A DNA stretch of 64,000 bases from Pycnopodia helianthoides (lineage: Eukaryota > Echinodermata > Asteroidea > Forcipulatida > Asteriidae). The stretch spans positions 14,228,931 through 14,292,930 of the forward strand of contig CM063243.1 in NCBI GenBank assembly GCA_032158295.1. Direction: 5' to 3'. The position numbers and the translations under genes are program-made. How positions within the stretch are numbered: the stretch's first letter is position 1; each line of letters begins with the position of its first letter. A model generated the notes under the pieces. It worked only from the letters and a program-made list of their open reading frames with translations, had not been told where the DNA came from and searched no databases. Positions 33,227 to 45,700 of the stretch are shown one piece after another.

Positions 33227-35669
33227 GTGTAATAATTAGAAGAGTATAACAGTGCAACTGAGTTAAATGTAAATTATTATATATGATAGCAATGTGTATT
33301 CTACTAAAAGAAGATTGACCAAGTTTTTTCATGCCTTTTTTTCCTTTTTTTTGTTTGTTTTCTTTTTTTGGTCTTTTTTTCTTCTTTTTTTCTTGCTATT
33401 AATTGTTATGTGAATATTGCATACAGTTTTTGTAAATTCTATTCGGTGAGATAGTATCTGTATAAAAGAAGTTGGCACCAAGTTTTGCCAGAAAGTGTAC
33501 AGTTAAGTAATGTTTGTTGTATACAATTCTCCTAAGCACTTTCTTGTGGATGTTCAATTCAATGACTGCCGGAAAAGATCTTACTATTGTAATTTCTACA
33601 TAATTATCTGGCCCTCTTTCACACTGTTGAAAAGCTGAAGCAACAGTGTAATAAAGAGAGATCATCTTTTTCTAAACATTAAAAATTGTGAGCATTTACT
33701 TTGACGAAATGTTAAGGGAGTTAAGTTTGTATTATGCTCTTGTTGTCAACTGCAGCATTGAAGATAATATATGTGTGCTCTATCCCAAACCAGTGTTAAA
33801 ACTGCGCTTTATAAAGATTTTACCCATTCTACTTGAAATAACAAGACAGACTGGAATGGTAAGGGCAATTCTTACCATTCTGTTTCTTAAATACATCATT
33901 GCCCCATGGTCAAACCCTCTCTACTGCTTGCAGCAAAGTCGGCATTATGTTTAAAATAAATTCTCAAGACAAAAAATGTTAAAGTTGTAGTGCGACTGTG
34001 AGTCTTTGCAAAAGCATATGTGAAAGGCAGGCCAAGATTTTTGGGGGTCATAAAATTCAAAGAGGGACAATTGTCAAAATCATTTGAGCTTGTGATAATC
34101 AGCGCAGCCAAATTGTGTGAAGTGGACATGGTTTACATGGGATTATGTTACACTCTTACCAACAGGATGTTGCATCTTCTCAGAAAACCAACATCCCGGA
34201 TTTTCATTCTTGATTCATTCAATGTGTATGCATCAAAATTGACTACATTTATGGCTGAATAAAATAAGTGTATCTTAAACATATCTCGTGGTTGATTGTG
34301 TTTGTTTTGTTTGCTTTTGTTGTAAAATCATGAACAATCAAGATTATTACTCATGTGTTCATTTAGTTCGTAAAATATTGTGCATTTTTCTCCTGCTAGC
34401 TTTTTTTAAATTAAAACAATTCAATAGCTTTCCAATGGAGCATTCATGCAGAATTTTGACATGTATTCATGTTATTCAGAGAAAATAATTGCAACAACTG
34501 AATGAAAGGAAAGACACAAAACTCATGACGTGGTCAAGGTGTTTTTTTCCAGCGGCCCTGCCATCACAGCCTTGAAGTACATGTAGTGTTAAATAAATTT
34601 GTGAATTGGTTGTGCTGTGATAACAAAAAGAGTCACTTGGTTCACGTCCATTAGATTTCTGTTGATAGTTTGAGTGGTCAAAGCTTGTTTGACTTGTGTG
34701 GGTCGCATAATTGTGTGATGTACCATAGAGGAAGGATAAAAAGTTCCCATTAGCGTTTATTGATGTAGCTAGTCTGAAAGGGCAAGGATGTATTTGGAGG
34801 GCAAGGACCCTTCGTTCTTTAGTAATGGGTCATTCCGTGTCAATTCAACACGCTTTGGACCTGACGTCACGGATTAAAATGAAATTTTGTGTGCTGATTG
34901 GACTCGATGAGAAACCCCCAGAACCGAAATTTGTTGTCGTTCGGTTGATTATTTTTTGAGATGTGGGTTAACAAACTTTTGACTAATTAACATGACCTGC
35001 TATGGTTGGACATTCATATGTCCAAAAGTAAAGCACCTACAGAGATAAAATTTACATCATTTTAAAGCTCTTGAAATGGCCCGCATTTAATAACATAAAA
35101 TCAAAATTATACTGCATACCACAACAAAGTTACGCAAAAATATGACCTTTGACCTTGATTTGCGAAAATGCGTATTTTTCAAAATGCGTAATTTTTTTTT
35201 CCATTTTTAGCTTAAGATGTAAGCAACATTTTCAAAAAGAAATTTGGATGGGCACTCTTATAGTTTCTGAGTTATGATTATTTGAACATTAAAATGAACG
35301 CATTGTACATGTTCAAATGTTTATTTTAAGTTGTTGTTTTGTGGTATTTTTGTTTTGTTGTGAGTTGTTTGTTTTTTTCGGTAGGAAATGTAGATTTAGA
35401 GAGCCAAAGTTTCTGTCTCCCTTTTTCCTTGGTCCACATTTTTATTGTTGAGAGTTGAGGAAATTGCATTTGAAGACCCCACAAACCATAGTGTTGCTTT
35501 TTTAAGTTGCTGTACACCAAATAAGTCAAAATGCGAATGTGAATAAAATTCTTGACAAAGAACGAACCAAGTGGTTCATTTTGTATCCACTAAAATTTGA
35601 CCACAAAATTTGGTGAATGTTTTTCTTTTAAATTGAAAACTAGAGAATGGGAATCCTACTTTTTAAAAT

Positions 35670-35850
35670 GTGTGGGTGTGTGTGTGTGAGTTTGTAGTGA
35701 CATTCAAACCGAGGACTTGCAACAAAAGGGACAATGGGTCCACGTTTGCTATCACAAGGAAAACAATGGGGTCCACGTTTGTCAGGACAAAGAGTTGAAC
35801 AAAGGAGGGTCCACGATTGGAGGTCATTACACACTTGGGTGTGTGTGATT
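35670..35850 (+). repeat. Short repeat with TGTGTGTG arms and GGTCCACG units
   Basis: GGGTCCACG(T/A)TTG occurs three times at about 35-50-bp spacing, framed by GGGTGTGTGTG segments at both sides. A small low-copy repeat of unknown kind. Confidence 0.4.
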
Positions 35851-36430
35851 TCATTTTCACTACCTTATGGAGACCGAGAACAAAACAGAAAAGGGATAAC
35901 AAAGAGTCTCCATAGGGAAATTCTGAAGACTGGGTTGCTCCTCAAGGAATTTTGTGTACAAAGTCTGAGGAATGTTCTTAACTACAGGGACAAAGGAAAG
36001 AACAAAAGATGTCTGCACAGGGATGCAAAAAAATAGAATGTGTGTGTAAAAATGGTTTTTAGATAATCTTACGGTGCATGCTGTGGTGGTTGGCCGGTAT
36101 GAAAAACTAGTCCTCTATCGGCTGAAAGTGAAAATGAGTCAAAGTTTAGATGACGTTTTTTTTTTTGTAAACCGTTTCAAACTTCCCAATTTATTAGCAA
36201 AATTCAATTTTACTTATGAATTAAACTGAATTAAAATAGGCATGCACCTGAAGTGACTCTGAGAGAAAACAAACAAAGTTGGTTTCTTGTAAATGGTTTC
36301 CAGTGTTTATTTAGTTTCGATTATGTTAGTGGCACTGGTATAAAATATTTGGAGGATTAGAAACCGCAATGACGTAGAACATGTTTAGGACCCATCGACA
36401 ACATCAGCAGCAAGTCTGTACACAATAATT

Positions 36431-36450
36431 ACGTACGCGTGGTTATAAAT
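36431..36450 (+). promoter_or_regulatory. Candidate HIF core promoter: HRE-like core beside a TATA-like box
   Basis: ACGTACGCGTGGTTATAAAT places a GCGTG hypoxia-response-element core (36437-36441) two bases before TATAAAT (36444-36450), about 285 bp upstream of the HIF start codon. A TATA box here would put transcription initiation near 36475. The spacing fits; function is inference. Confidence 0.4.
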
Positions 36451-36534
36451 CGAATGTACTAGACAGTGCGAGACCAGACTACACTGGACGTAAGCTTTAT
36501 ATACAACAAAAACCACCCGGACTAAACACTACTG

Positions 36535-36570
36535 ATGACAGTGTGGACGCAATCCTCGGCAGTGTTCTGA
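36535..36570 (+). CDS. HIF leader uORF 1
   Basis: ATG at 36535 followed by ten sense codons and TGA at 36568. Present in the HIF leader if transcription begins near 36475 and the leader is unspliced. Probably regulatory, not a functional peptide. Confidence 0.35.
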   Translation: MTVWTQSSAVF

Positions 36571-36579
36571 GACTGTGCC

Positions 36580-36615
36580 ATGTTGGAATTTTTATGTCAA
36601 GCGAGGAGAAGTTAA
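36580..36615 (+). CDS. HIF leader uORF 2
   Basis: ATG at 36580 followed by ten sense codons and TAA at 36613. Lies nine bases after uORF 1. Same conditions apply. Confidence 0.35.
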   Translation: MLEFLCQARRS

Positions 36616-36773
36616 CAAAATCGGTGTTGGAGTTTGAACCGTTTGTAGGCGTCGTTCGGTCCAGTTTACATCTCAACCGAATTAATAAGACCTGGGAAAA
36701 ATTGAGAACACACATTTTGAACATTGAAAATGTCAACCCAAACAGCCCCACCACCAAAAGAGAAGAAAAGGCG
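36594..36773 (+). CDS. HIF leader uORF 3, overlapping the HIF start
   Basis: ATG at 36594 opens a frame that passes over the HIF ATG (36730) in another phase, reaches the end of exon 1 exactly in phase, and after splicing to exon 2 stops at its third codon (GAA CTC TGA). The product would be about 62 residues. If used, it would compete directly with HIF initiation. Confidence 0.35.
36730..36773 (+). CDS. HIF1A: HIF-alpha exon 1 (start)
   Basis: Encodes [14 protein letters not shown] plus two bases. A at -3 supports the start. The donor is GTGAGT at 36774. A short first coding exon followed by a long intron matches the vertebrate HIF1A gene plan. Confidence 0.85.
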
Positions 36774-39700
36774 GTGAGTATAAACTTGATAAAAAAATAT
36801 GTATCTTATTCTTAATCTTTTTTATCCTTTTATTTTTTAAATGTTACCACTTTTTATGGTACTTTAGTGTACTCTTACTAAAATAATGTCACCTCAGTTG
36901 TTCTTAATCTGTATACCACAGTAATTTTAAGAATTCGGGTTGTTTGAACTATTTAGTTAGAACCATGGAGGTATAATTAAAACAGAGGAAGAAAGGGAAA
37001 AATGTCAACGGCCTATTCATACTTAGGATATTTTTCTCCACTCCTTCCGGACAGGTAAGACCCAAAATTTTCTTAATTCGGGGCGATTAAAGTGGCGGCC
37101 GCCTCCGGAATTTTACCCGAAGAAAGAAAACAGTTTAGAAAATATGATATAAAACAAACAAACAAACAAAAAATTAAAATCAGTGAAAAGGCTCTAGCAC
37201 TGACTAGTACTAGAGTACTAGTAGTACGTAGCAGTAAATTGTGTGTTTCAAAATGGTTAATCTGTTATTACTTTAGTAGCTAAATAAAAAATATAATAAA
37301 AAGGTTTACAAATCAGGAAATAGTGATGATGAAGTAGGCAACATCAACCCTGCAACCATCAAAGTTCATAACGCTCAAGTCATGTCAGGATTGGGAGGAT
37401 GAGATGGTCGACACGTACTGCAGTTAGCCATGCTACATTACATGCATTGTCCTAGTTTTAGTTACGATAATTGTAACCCTAGCCCCCCCCCCCCTAAAGG
37501 GATGGTATCCAAGACTAAGAGAAAGATGAAAGAGCTACGATTAATGGCTACATCATCATGGTAAGGCCATTGCTCTATGGTGAGTTATAAATATAATATC
37601 GGCCAACCATGAGCCAATTTGTCACTCCCTCATGCTTGTGAAATTGGATGCATTAAAATTTATTTTATGCAATTTTCTTCAGTGGGAAAATGCTGCATCC
37701 GACCAACACCTTAAAAAAAATTTTTATTTATTATTATGCATGTTTGACTTAATTTCCCTTAACAAAAATCTTCCTAAATCATTGGCCCAGACTTGGAATT
37801 ACAACATTTTTAGGGAAAGGCCCCTTTGGCCATAGAACAAGCCAAATTTTGGAGGGAACCAAGGCCTGTACTCCAATAAATGAAGTCCAAAAGTGTGAAA
37901 TTTGAAAAGGGCACAACTTAGGCTAGAGTTGTTGTCAAACAAAGCAAAACCAACGTCAAACCATGTATGCATGACTTTGTTTGATTTTTTGTTGATTAAA
38001 TAAATAAGGGGTCTTAAAAGAAGAACTTAATTAGGCCAGAGGTTTCTCCATTTGTGGGAAACCAGATAAAACAGTTGTCATGAATGAGAATAAATTGATC
38101 AATCACATCTTAAATTCATAAATGAACTGTAAACGATTCGTCAAATAAAATTGAACAATATAATTTTAAAATGATAACAAATAAGAAGAAAGGTTCCCCC
38201 AAAAGAAGTCAAGTTTCTTGTTTTTGGCAGCAGAGTTTTCAAACTCATCTTTTTACAGATTGCTTCAAGTGGTCTTCTCATAGCATTATTGTTGGCAAAT
38301 TAGCTCTAAAAAGTTTTCCAAGCGTCGTTTCATTCACTAACAAATTTCCATTCACAAACCACTGTACAGACACGGTGCTACAATTCCACCGACAGAGGGC
38401 ATTTGTAACAATAATCTCCACTGTTGATCATGTAAGACTGGTCTCTTGTTCAAGTTAAACATCAGGGCCCAATTTCATGGTTCTGCTTACCGTAAGCAAA
38501 GAATCGGCGCTTGCGGAAGCAGGGAATTCCGCGCTTACGTCAAGCGTATTTCACGGGTTAGCGGGGATTTTCGGCTTGTGCGCGTGCGTACTCCACGTTA
38601 CTAGGCATTCTACGCTTACACAGCTAGCGCAGAAATTCGGCGCTTGAAAAGTAAGCGGAGAATGGTCAACGCAAGCGCAGAATTCGGCGGTAAGCAGAGC
38701 CATGAAATTGGGCCCAGATGTTTAGGCTATGGTTTGACAGTGTTTGTGGATGGGGTTTTCGAAAGCAGCATGATAATAAAGAACAGCAGACCGGAACTCA
38801 TGCGCACAAATACCGAAAGAAACTAATAGTATTCAGCAAGTTGCTGTCAAGATCATTGCTGACCCGATAATGGCTTATTTTTCATGATTTTGATACTTTA
38901 TAAATTTAAGTAACCCGTTCATCTCTGGTCACAGAACTTTCTATGCAAAAACTAATGATGGAGAAATAGTGTAGATCAGATATGTCAGCATTTTTTTCTT
39001 TCACTCCATACATGAAGTGTGGACACAGACAGGCCTAGACTTGTTTTCAAGTCTGAGGTCACGGTTATTTCTCTGGGAATCAGCCACGCAAAACACCCCC
39101 ACAGGTTAGCTATCAAACGCCCTAACTCGCAATCTCAGACTTGACCCTCTTGTGTGTACGGGATATTCATTTATTCACAACTGAAATTTACATAACAACA
39201 CTGATACCAGAGAGGTGACCAATCAGGAGGCCACAAAACCAACGTTGGCTGCGTCTAATGCAAGTAGGTTACAATCACATCAGCATTTTCTGTAAAATCT
39301 CATTGGTCTCAACTTGGTTTTAATTTTTTATAGTGTTTTGTACGTATGGTATTTGTAATTTATGGCTAAAATAGTACAAGATCTTAACCTGATTCCTACT
39401 AGACGAAAAACTGTTAACCTATGGTTTGAATGGAATCGTCCAGTGATTGTTCTCCAACGTTTTTATTTATTTTGAATTTAATAACAAGAATCGATTTGTG
39501 TGTTTTTTATTCTAAACTCAATTTGAGTTACTGAGCAGAGGCAGTTCAGTTACAATGTGCATCAATGTTGTATTTCTGTACTACCCCGTGGTATAAACGG
39601 TTGAATTTGAATGCATTTTTATTGAAGGCTTCTGCGATTATGACCAATCAGAGTGTTCCGTCCACTTTTGGACTAATTCGCCAGAGGGTGTGTACAAACC

Positions 39701-42700
39701 GATGAACAAGATTCCCAAGTCTGTGATCGTAGGCTACTGACAGAGGTTAATCCACAAGAGGGCGCTATTTCAGGCAATAATGTATTGGCTATTGGGTAGA
39801 CTAAAAAGCCACGATCGCAGACTTGGAACCAAGTCTAAGACAGGCCCAGAGATGCAACCAAATAATTTTGCTGTGGGGTCATAGAAAAATGCCAATATTG
39901 GGCCCTGAATGTCACTGTGTGCAAATTGAATGCTTTGTTGGTGCAATGAACACAGACCTGAATAAAGGAGACATCAGAAGACCAGTTAAATGTACATTGT
40001 GTATTATGATGGATCAGTCACAAAAATCAGCAGTTAAGTTTTATTTAGACAAATAAAAGGTGTGAAGAGCCAGTCTTCACTGCATGGTGGGAATGGTGGC
40101 TGGCTGCTGTTAATGGTCTGAGCCAAAGGTGAGGTCCATTAACAGCAGCCAGCCACCAACTATTATGATTATGGTCATAACCATGCAGTGAAAACCCTTT
40201 CCTCACACTGTTATTGCCATTAATAGACACCTTTAAGTTTTCAAATAAAAAACAGTAAAAAGTATTTGCAAGAACCAGACTATGAGCGTAAGTGTTTAAA
40301 ATCAACATCACAATAGAAATACTTTCGTTAGTGTTCGGCTTTATGCTTTGCATTATGTTGGTTTTGTTGCGCGTACCAACTACCTTAAGTTAAACTGATT
40401 GTCTGTGCGTTCACGGGTACGCATGGTATATTGCGCGTGTACATGCAGCACCATCTGTCCTCGCCAAAAAAACACAAAAACAATATGCACAAAAGAAAAC
40501 AGTTGATTTGATAGTTTCTCGCACAACTTGCACAGTGTGCGTGCTGAACTTTGACATAACAATGTGATTGTTCAGGGGTAATTTATTGGTTAGTTCACTG
40601 AGCCGGTCTTTATATCACATGTTAAAACACCCCAACGTGACCAGTATTTGACCAATCAGTGCATAAACTCTCTGAGGTATTTATTAATGTCAATTAAAGA
40701 CAAAGTGCACAGGATTGTTAACCTACGTAATTATCAAATTTGATTAGTTTCAATCAGAAAGCGCACTGATTCTAAAGCTTGGATGTTTACTGCTAAAGTT
40801 GAGAATGTACCCACTGGGCTTCACTCGAAAACTGGGCTGAATCCAGGGCAGTAAAATCATTATTTGTCACGATTGTTGTGAGTTATGTCCATTTGTAAAA
40901 CATCCTGATTTGTCAAGATTTATTGATGGGGTTTCCAGTCAAAACGTCTTTTTGTGGAATTGGTCAGATAGTAAGAAATTTGCAAAAGAAAAAAAGTCTT
41001 TGTTCTGGACTTATAAAAATGTAGCTTAAGTGAGGTCTCAAACTTAGGTTTTAGGTTTTTTATGCTCTGACATGTAGAAGCACCTCTAGGTCATAAAAAT
41101 GTTTTCTGTTCATGAAAATGATGGTCATCTTTACAACTTTACCACAAGGAAAACATCCTGTATAATAAACTCAAATTCTGTGACTGTAACATTAAAACCC
41201 AATTGTGTTGATGTCTTCGCCCCATTGTAAAAACACCCCTGAGTTGTATGACTCAATTTAATGTAGTTTTTGTACTAACTTAACCCCTTTTGAAGGCAGT
41301 TGGTTCCAAGAAGTGTCGGTAATAAACACTGCTGAACAGGAGTTGCAAGGATTAGGTCATTTAAGGTGTTTTACCTTTGCATGATGTCGCTGAACCTGTT
41401 TAAACTTTGATGGAAAATTCAGACACAATGCATTACAAACTTATTGTCTTTTGCCTTGATTTTTTTTCTTTCTAGTTGTGTTTTTTTAAAATGTTTTTGT
41501 CATCTATGGACCATTTGGCAGTTCAGTTTTTTTCAAAATCCAGGTCCTTCCCAAGCAATATGTAAAACATCATGGCAACAACAACTATGGTTACACATTA
41601 CGAGTTGGTCGATTTTTCTGTATTGTTGCAATGACGCATGAGCAAAAACTGTCATAACAACAGGTTCTACACATGTAAGATCACTGCATGTGCATGTTGA
41701 TGTACATGTACATGTAGTGTGAAATTAGAGTAGTGGGCCTTCTGGAACAATCCACTACAGTCGATGGGTATCATAAACTTGTATTCTGGAACAGTCCAAT
41801 ATTTACAATAGGTGTACGTCGGTACTAGGCAGACAGTCAGACAATTATATGCACATGTGTATGCTGTTGGTACCTTTTGTAATGTGCACAGGCCAGACCC
41901 CCTGGACCGATTCTAAGGATCATAAAACACACTGTGTAAACTAGTGCATTTACACACACTTTGCATTTGAATACATTTTGTACTTTTTCATCCTGACTCT
42001 GTTTACCACCAAGTCGTGGTCGTGATGCTTCAAGTTCAAATTCTAACAATTGAACATAAACAGTTGGATAGTGTATGTTTTTAACGGAGTACTACATATG
42101 AAATGTATGAAACATTTGTATAAAAATAGCATCCTTTTTTTAAAGTACTCAAAATGAGAGAAATTCAATTTCTTGTCTTAATAATCAACCGTACTTACTC
42201 ACATTAAGGCCAAAAAAATCTCTCTTCACTTTGTCACTGTCCTTTTGCGATGTACGATGCTTCTCCCCAAGCATGCCCTACATAAGTAAGATTCACCTCA
42301 GTAAGCTCTGTCACAACTGATCTTTGCCGGGTTTGTTTTGGGTTATCCTTGTTTAGCAAAATAATCTCCTTGCGGGTGGTGTCCATCTCAAATCAATCTT
42401 CGGCTGTGGCTGAATTAATGGCTTCGGCAGTAGCCGGAGTACTGAAAAGTTATATTCTTCAATGTTATAATAGCTGCAGCCAACGGATGTAGCCGTAGCT
42501 GAAGTCGCTTGATTTGGACACAGCCTTACATAGGCCTAATGAGATTATTTATTTGGGGGAATCTATTTGTGCTTGTCTAGTAATGATAGTTAATTAAGTG
42601 AGGTGTGTCGTTACTGTTTTGGCAAGGGACTGCTGCAAATGGAGTGATGGTAACAGAGTGATATCCCATTGAAAAAGACACAGTGAACAGTTGACTACAG

Positions 42701-45700
42701 AATATTGCTTCAGTTTCAAACCAGTGGATACATGTGCCTGATTCCTAATAAACATAATAATTCAATGTGTAAACACTGTTTTAAAAAATCCACAATACGA
42801 CAGAAATCTAGCCTTGACAATTTTGTAGTTCTTGCAAAAAAGCTATCCAAATATGTCTGCACAATTCACACACACTGTATGTAAACATGTGTGTCTACAT
42901 TTGTTGAGATTATGCTAAGTCAAATAAAAATATCGTAAGAAAACTGACCAATACTGTTCTTCCTTTTTTTAGGAACTCTGAGAAGAGAAAGTTGAAATCA
43001 CGCAATGCAGCAAGAACCAGGAGAGAGAAGGAGACGGCCATATTTTACGAGCTTGCCCACGAGTTACCCATGCCACACAGCATGTGCGCTCAGTTGGATA
43101 AGTCAGGCATTATGAGATTACTTCTAAGCTTCCTCAAAATCAGAAAATTCGCACCCAAAGGTAGATATGGCGGACTATCAAAATTTAAATGTAAAGTAAC
43201 ATGATTCCTTACTAGACATGTAAACCATCATGTAGTGGAGAACTTCCTTTGTTGTCAGGAGCAGCTCAAATTCTGTGGTTTTGTCAATATTACACCATCA
43301 AATTGGACCTTGACTTGATATTATTCAGGCACAGGTTCCTTGCTGTTTTGCAAGGGGGTGTTGCCAATTAGCTCCCATTTATAAGCTGGGGTTAGATCGT
43401 TGTGCAGCTTTTGCTATGTGGTGTTGTCACTGAGCAATGTTTCCATCTTACTTTCATAGTGCGAGGTGTTGACAACATTTACAACATCTGGTTTTGAGGT
43501 ACATGTACAGTGTAAATGTACGTGTGTAGAAATAAACATTGTTTTCTTGTGGCAATGTTTAACATACTTGTTCAGTTTGTATCTCTAAAAGCAAACGTGT
43601 GGAGAAATAATTAAATCAGCCTGAACATGAGTTGAATAAGTTGAACAATAATGAGAATGTTTGTACATGGCTACATTTTGTTGAACAGGAAACAGGAATT
43701 GATGTCTGTTTTAACCCTATCCTTGCCAAATACAACAAAATACGTCAATTGGTACACGTTGTTGTAGTTTGTTGCATTTAGTAGTCAACTCAAATCCCAT
43801 ACTGTGTTGCACTGTGTTGTATTTAGCAGGGTTCACCTCACAATGCAACAGAATCCTCAGGATTGCATTTAATGATAATAACAATAGTGGCTTCTTATAT
43901 AGCACTCAAATCCATCACTCAGTGACGCTCATTGCGCTTCAGTTAGCACTGTTTTCATTTCAACTGTGTTGCATTTAGCAGGATGCCTAGAAAACACCTG
44001 ATTATGGATAAGATTTAAGTAACATTTATGAACAAGAGCTGTACATTTTACTAAAAAGACCGCAGACCTTGAATCTGACACTTCCCTTGATTACTAGTCA
44101 CTGACTTGTGTGGTATACGATGTATGTAGTTCTTTTTTCCCTAGCTAGTATTTGTAATCTGGTTTGTAATCTGGCTTATTAATCAATTGTTTCGATTGAA
44201 GAAAAAAACAACAACACCAAACCACATGTTTTGTACACGAGGCCTTGCAAGGTGCTAAATGATGTTATTGAGATGTGTATCATGTACATGTACATCCATC
44301 ATTTCCAACCGAGGAAGGCTGTTGTACATTTGTACAAACATGGGCCACATTGTTCTGAGTGGAATGTGATGTAGCTGGGGTGAAAGAGGTGACTGCAAGA
44401 ATTTGTTTTTGTCTTGTTTTTAAAGAAAGTCCACTTAAGACTGGAGTGCAAGGTCACATACATTTGTTGCCTAACCTCACATTATTTTGACGGGAAGCTA
44501 TTTGGAGTTCATGTCTTGTTCTCAAAACTAAAATCTGACTTGGGACAGTTTGTTGACTCCGTCCATTTGAAAACAGTTTGAAAAGTAAAAGTTTTCTCAG
44601 TTATAAATCATCGCGTCGAAACCTTTGATTTATTTATTGTTAGTTGCTGCATTTAACAGGTAAGGCGGGTCATTGAGTACAAATAGTTACTGAACAAAAT
44701 GCTAAGAACTTCTGTTGTATCCTAATTATGTTATTGACTTTCTCTCAAACCAGCCATCAAATCTGAACCAGTCGATATAGAAGAGGAAGAGTCGGCCCTG
44801 AGCATTGATCATCTTATCGATAACTACTACCTGAAAGCTCTGGATGGATTTGCCATGACTCTGTCACAGGATGGAGATATCATGTTTATCTCTGAAAATG
44901 TGTCGCAATACATGGGACTCAAACAGGTAAACAAGTTGGTCGTTGAACTCTGTGGATGGCTGGGTCTGTTGAGGAAGGAATGCGTAATGGTTGAAGGATC
45001 CGTGAACGATCATACTGGAAAGGATTCCAAGCCTTCCTCTAAATACCACATGTGTTTTTTAAAGAGAGATTGCAACATTAAAACCCTTCAGAGACCATAC
45101 ATGTAGTGGCTGCAATTATCAACAGTAACAGCTACAAATGGTGCAATTCAATCAAAAAGGTCATACATGTACAATGATTTGACCTACTTCTATTCAATCA
45201 AAAAGGTCATACATGTATTAAGCAATAAAAAAAAGGGTCACGTCCTGAACTGCAAGTTTCCCATATCCATTGGTAACATTTCTAAAGCAGAGCAAAATTT
45301 CTGCTGGAAAATTAAGTCGAGAGAAGCACAATACCAGCCATGCCTGGGACTGGGAACATAGTGTTAGCCGGGGTGTCTGGGTATCTTTTGGACACCCTGT
45401 TTTATCTGTCATTTACATGTAAATGTGTTGTAAGTGAACAATTCGGACACCCAGATTTTAAGTTTACAGCAAATTTGGACACACTTTTACCAAATCCTGG
45501 CTAAAACCTTGAATGGATCATGTTCCTTATTAGCGCCTGTGTCTTTTTGTTGTTGTTGATGAAACTGAATTATACGATTACTTTTGATGTCCTTCACCTA
45601 GATTGACCTGATGGGACAGAGCATCTACGACTTCAGTCATCCCTGTGATCATGAAGAAATACGGGAACATCTGTCTGACCACCCCAGATTGAGCACCACA

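Larger units (their letters stand above)
29459..36430 (+). other. BTBD7 3' flank and intergenic region
   Basis: No coding gene is seen. The first part is presumably the BTBD7 3'UTR. Contents: MITE family B copy 3 (31351-31692), T-rich simple sequence (about 31730-31765 and 31985-32060), a degenerate family C remnant (about 32457-32590), candidate polyadenylation signals AATAAA at 33221 and 33650, and a stretch at about 34825-35330 that looks repeat-like but has no second copy here. A G/T and GGTCCACG-containing repeat lies at about 35670-35850. Confidence 0.6.
36774..42972 (+). other. HIF-alpha intron 1 (6.2 kb)
   Basis: Contains a C run near 37485, an inverted-repeat element with GGGCCC ends (38465-38715), a larger inverted-repeat element (39028-39847), a perfect foldback (40076-40192) and a family D MITE (42378-42526). 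No coding sequence recognised. Confidence 0.8.
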
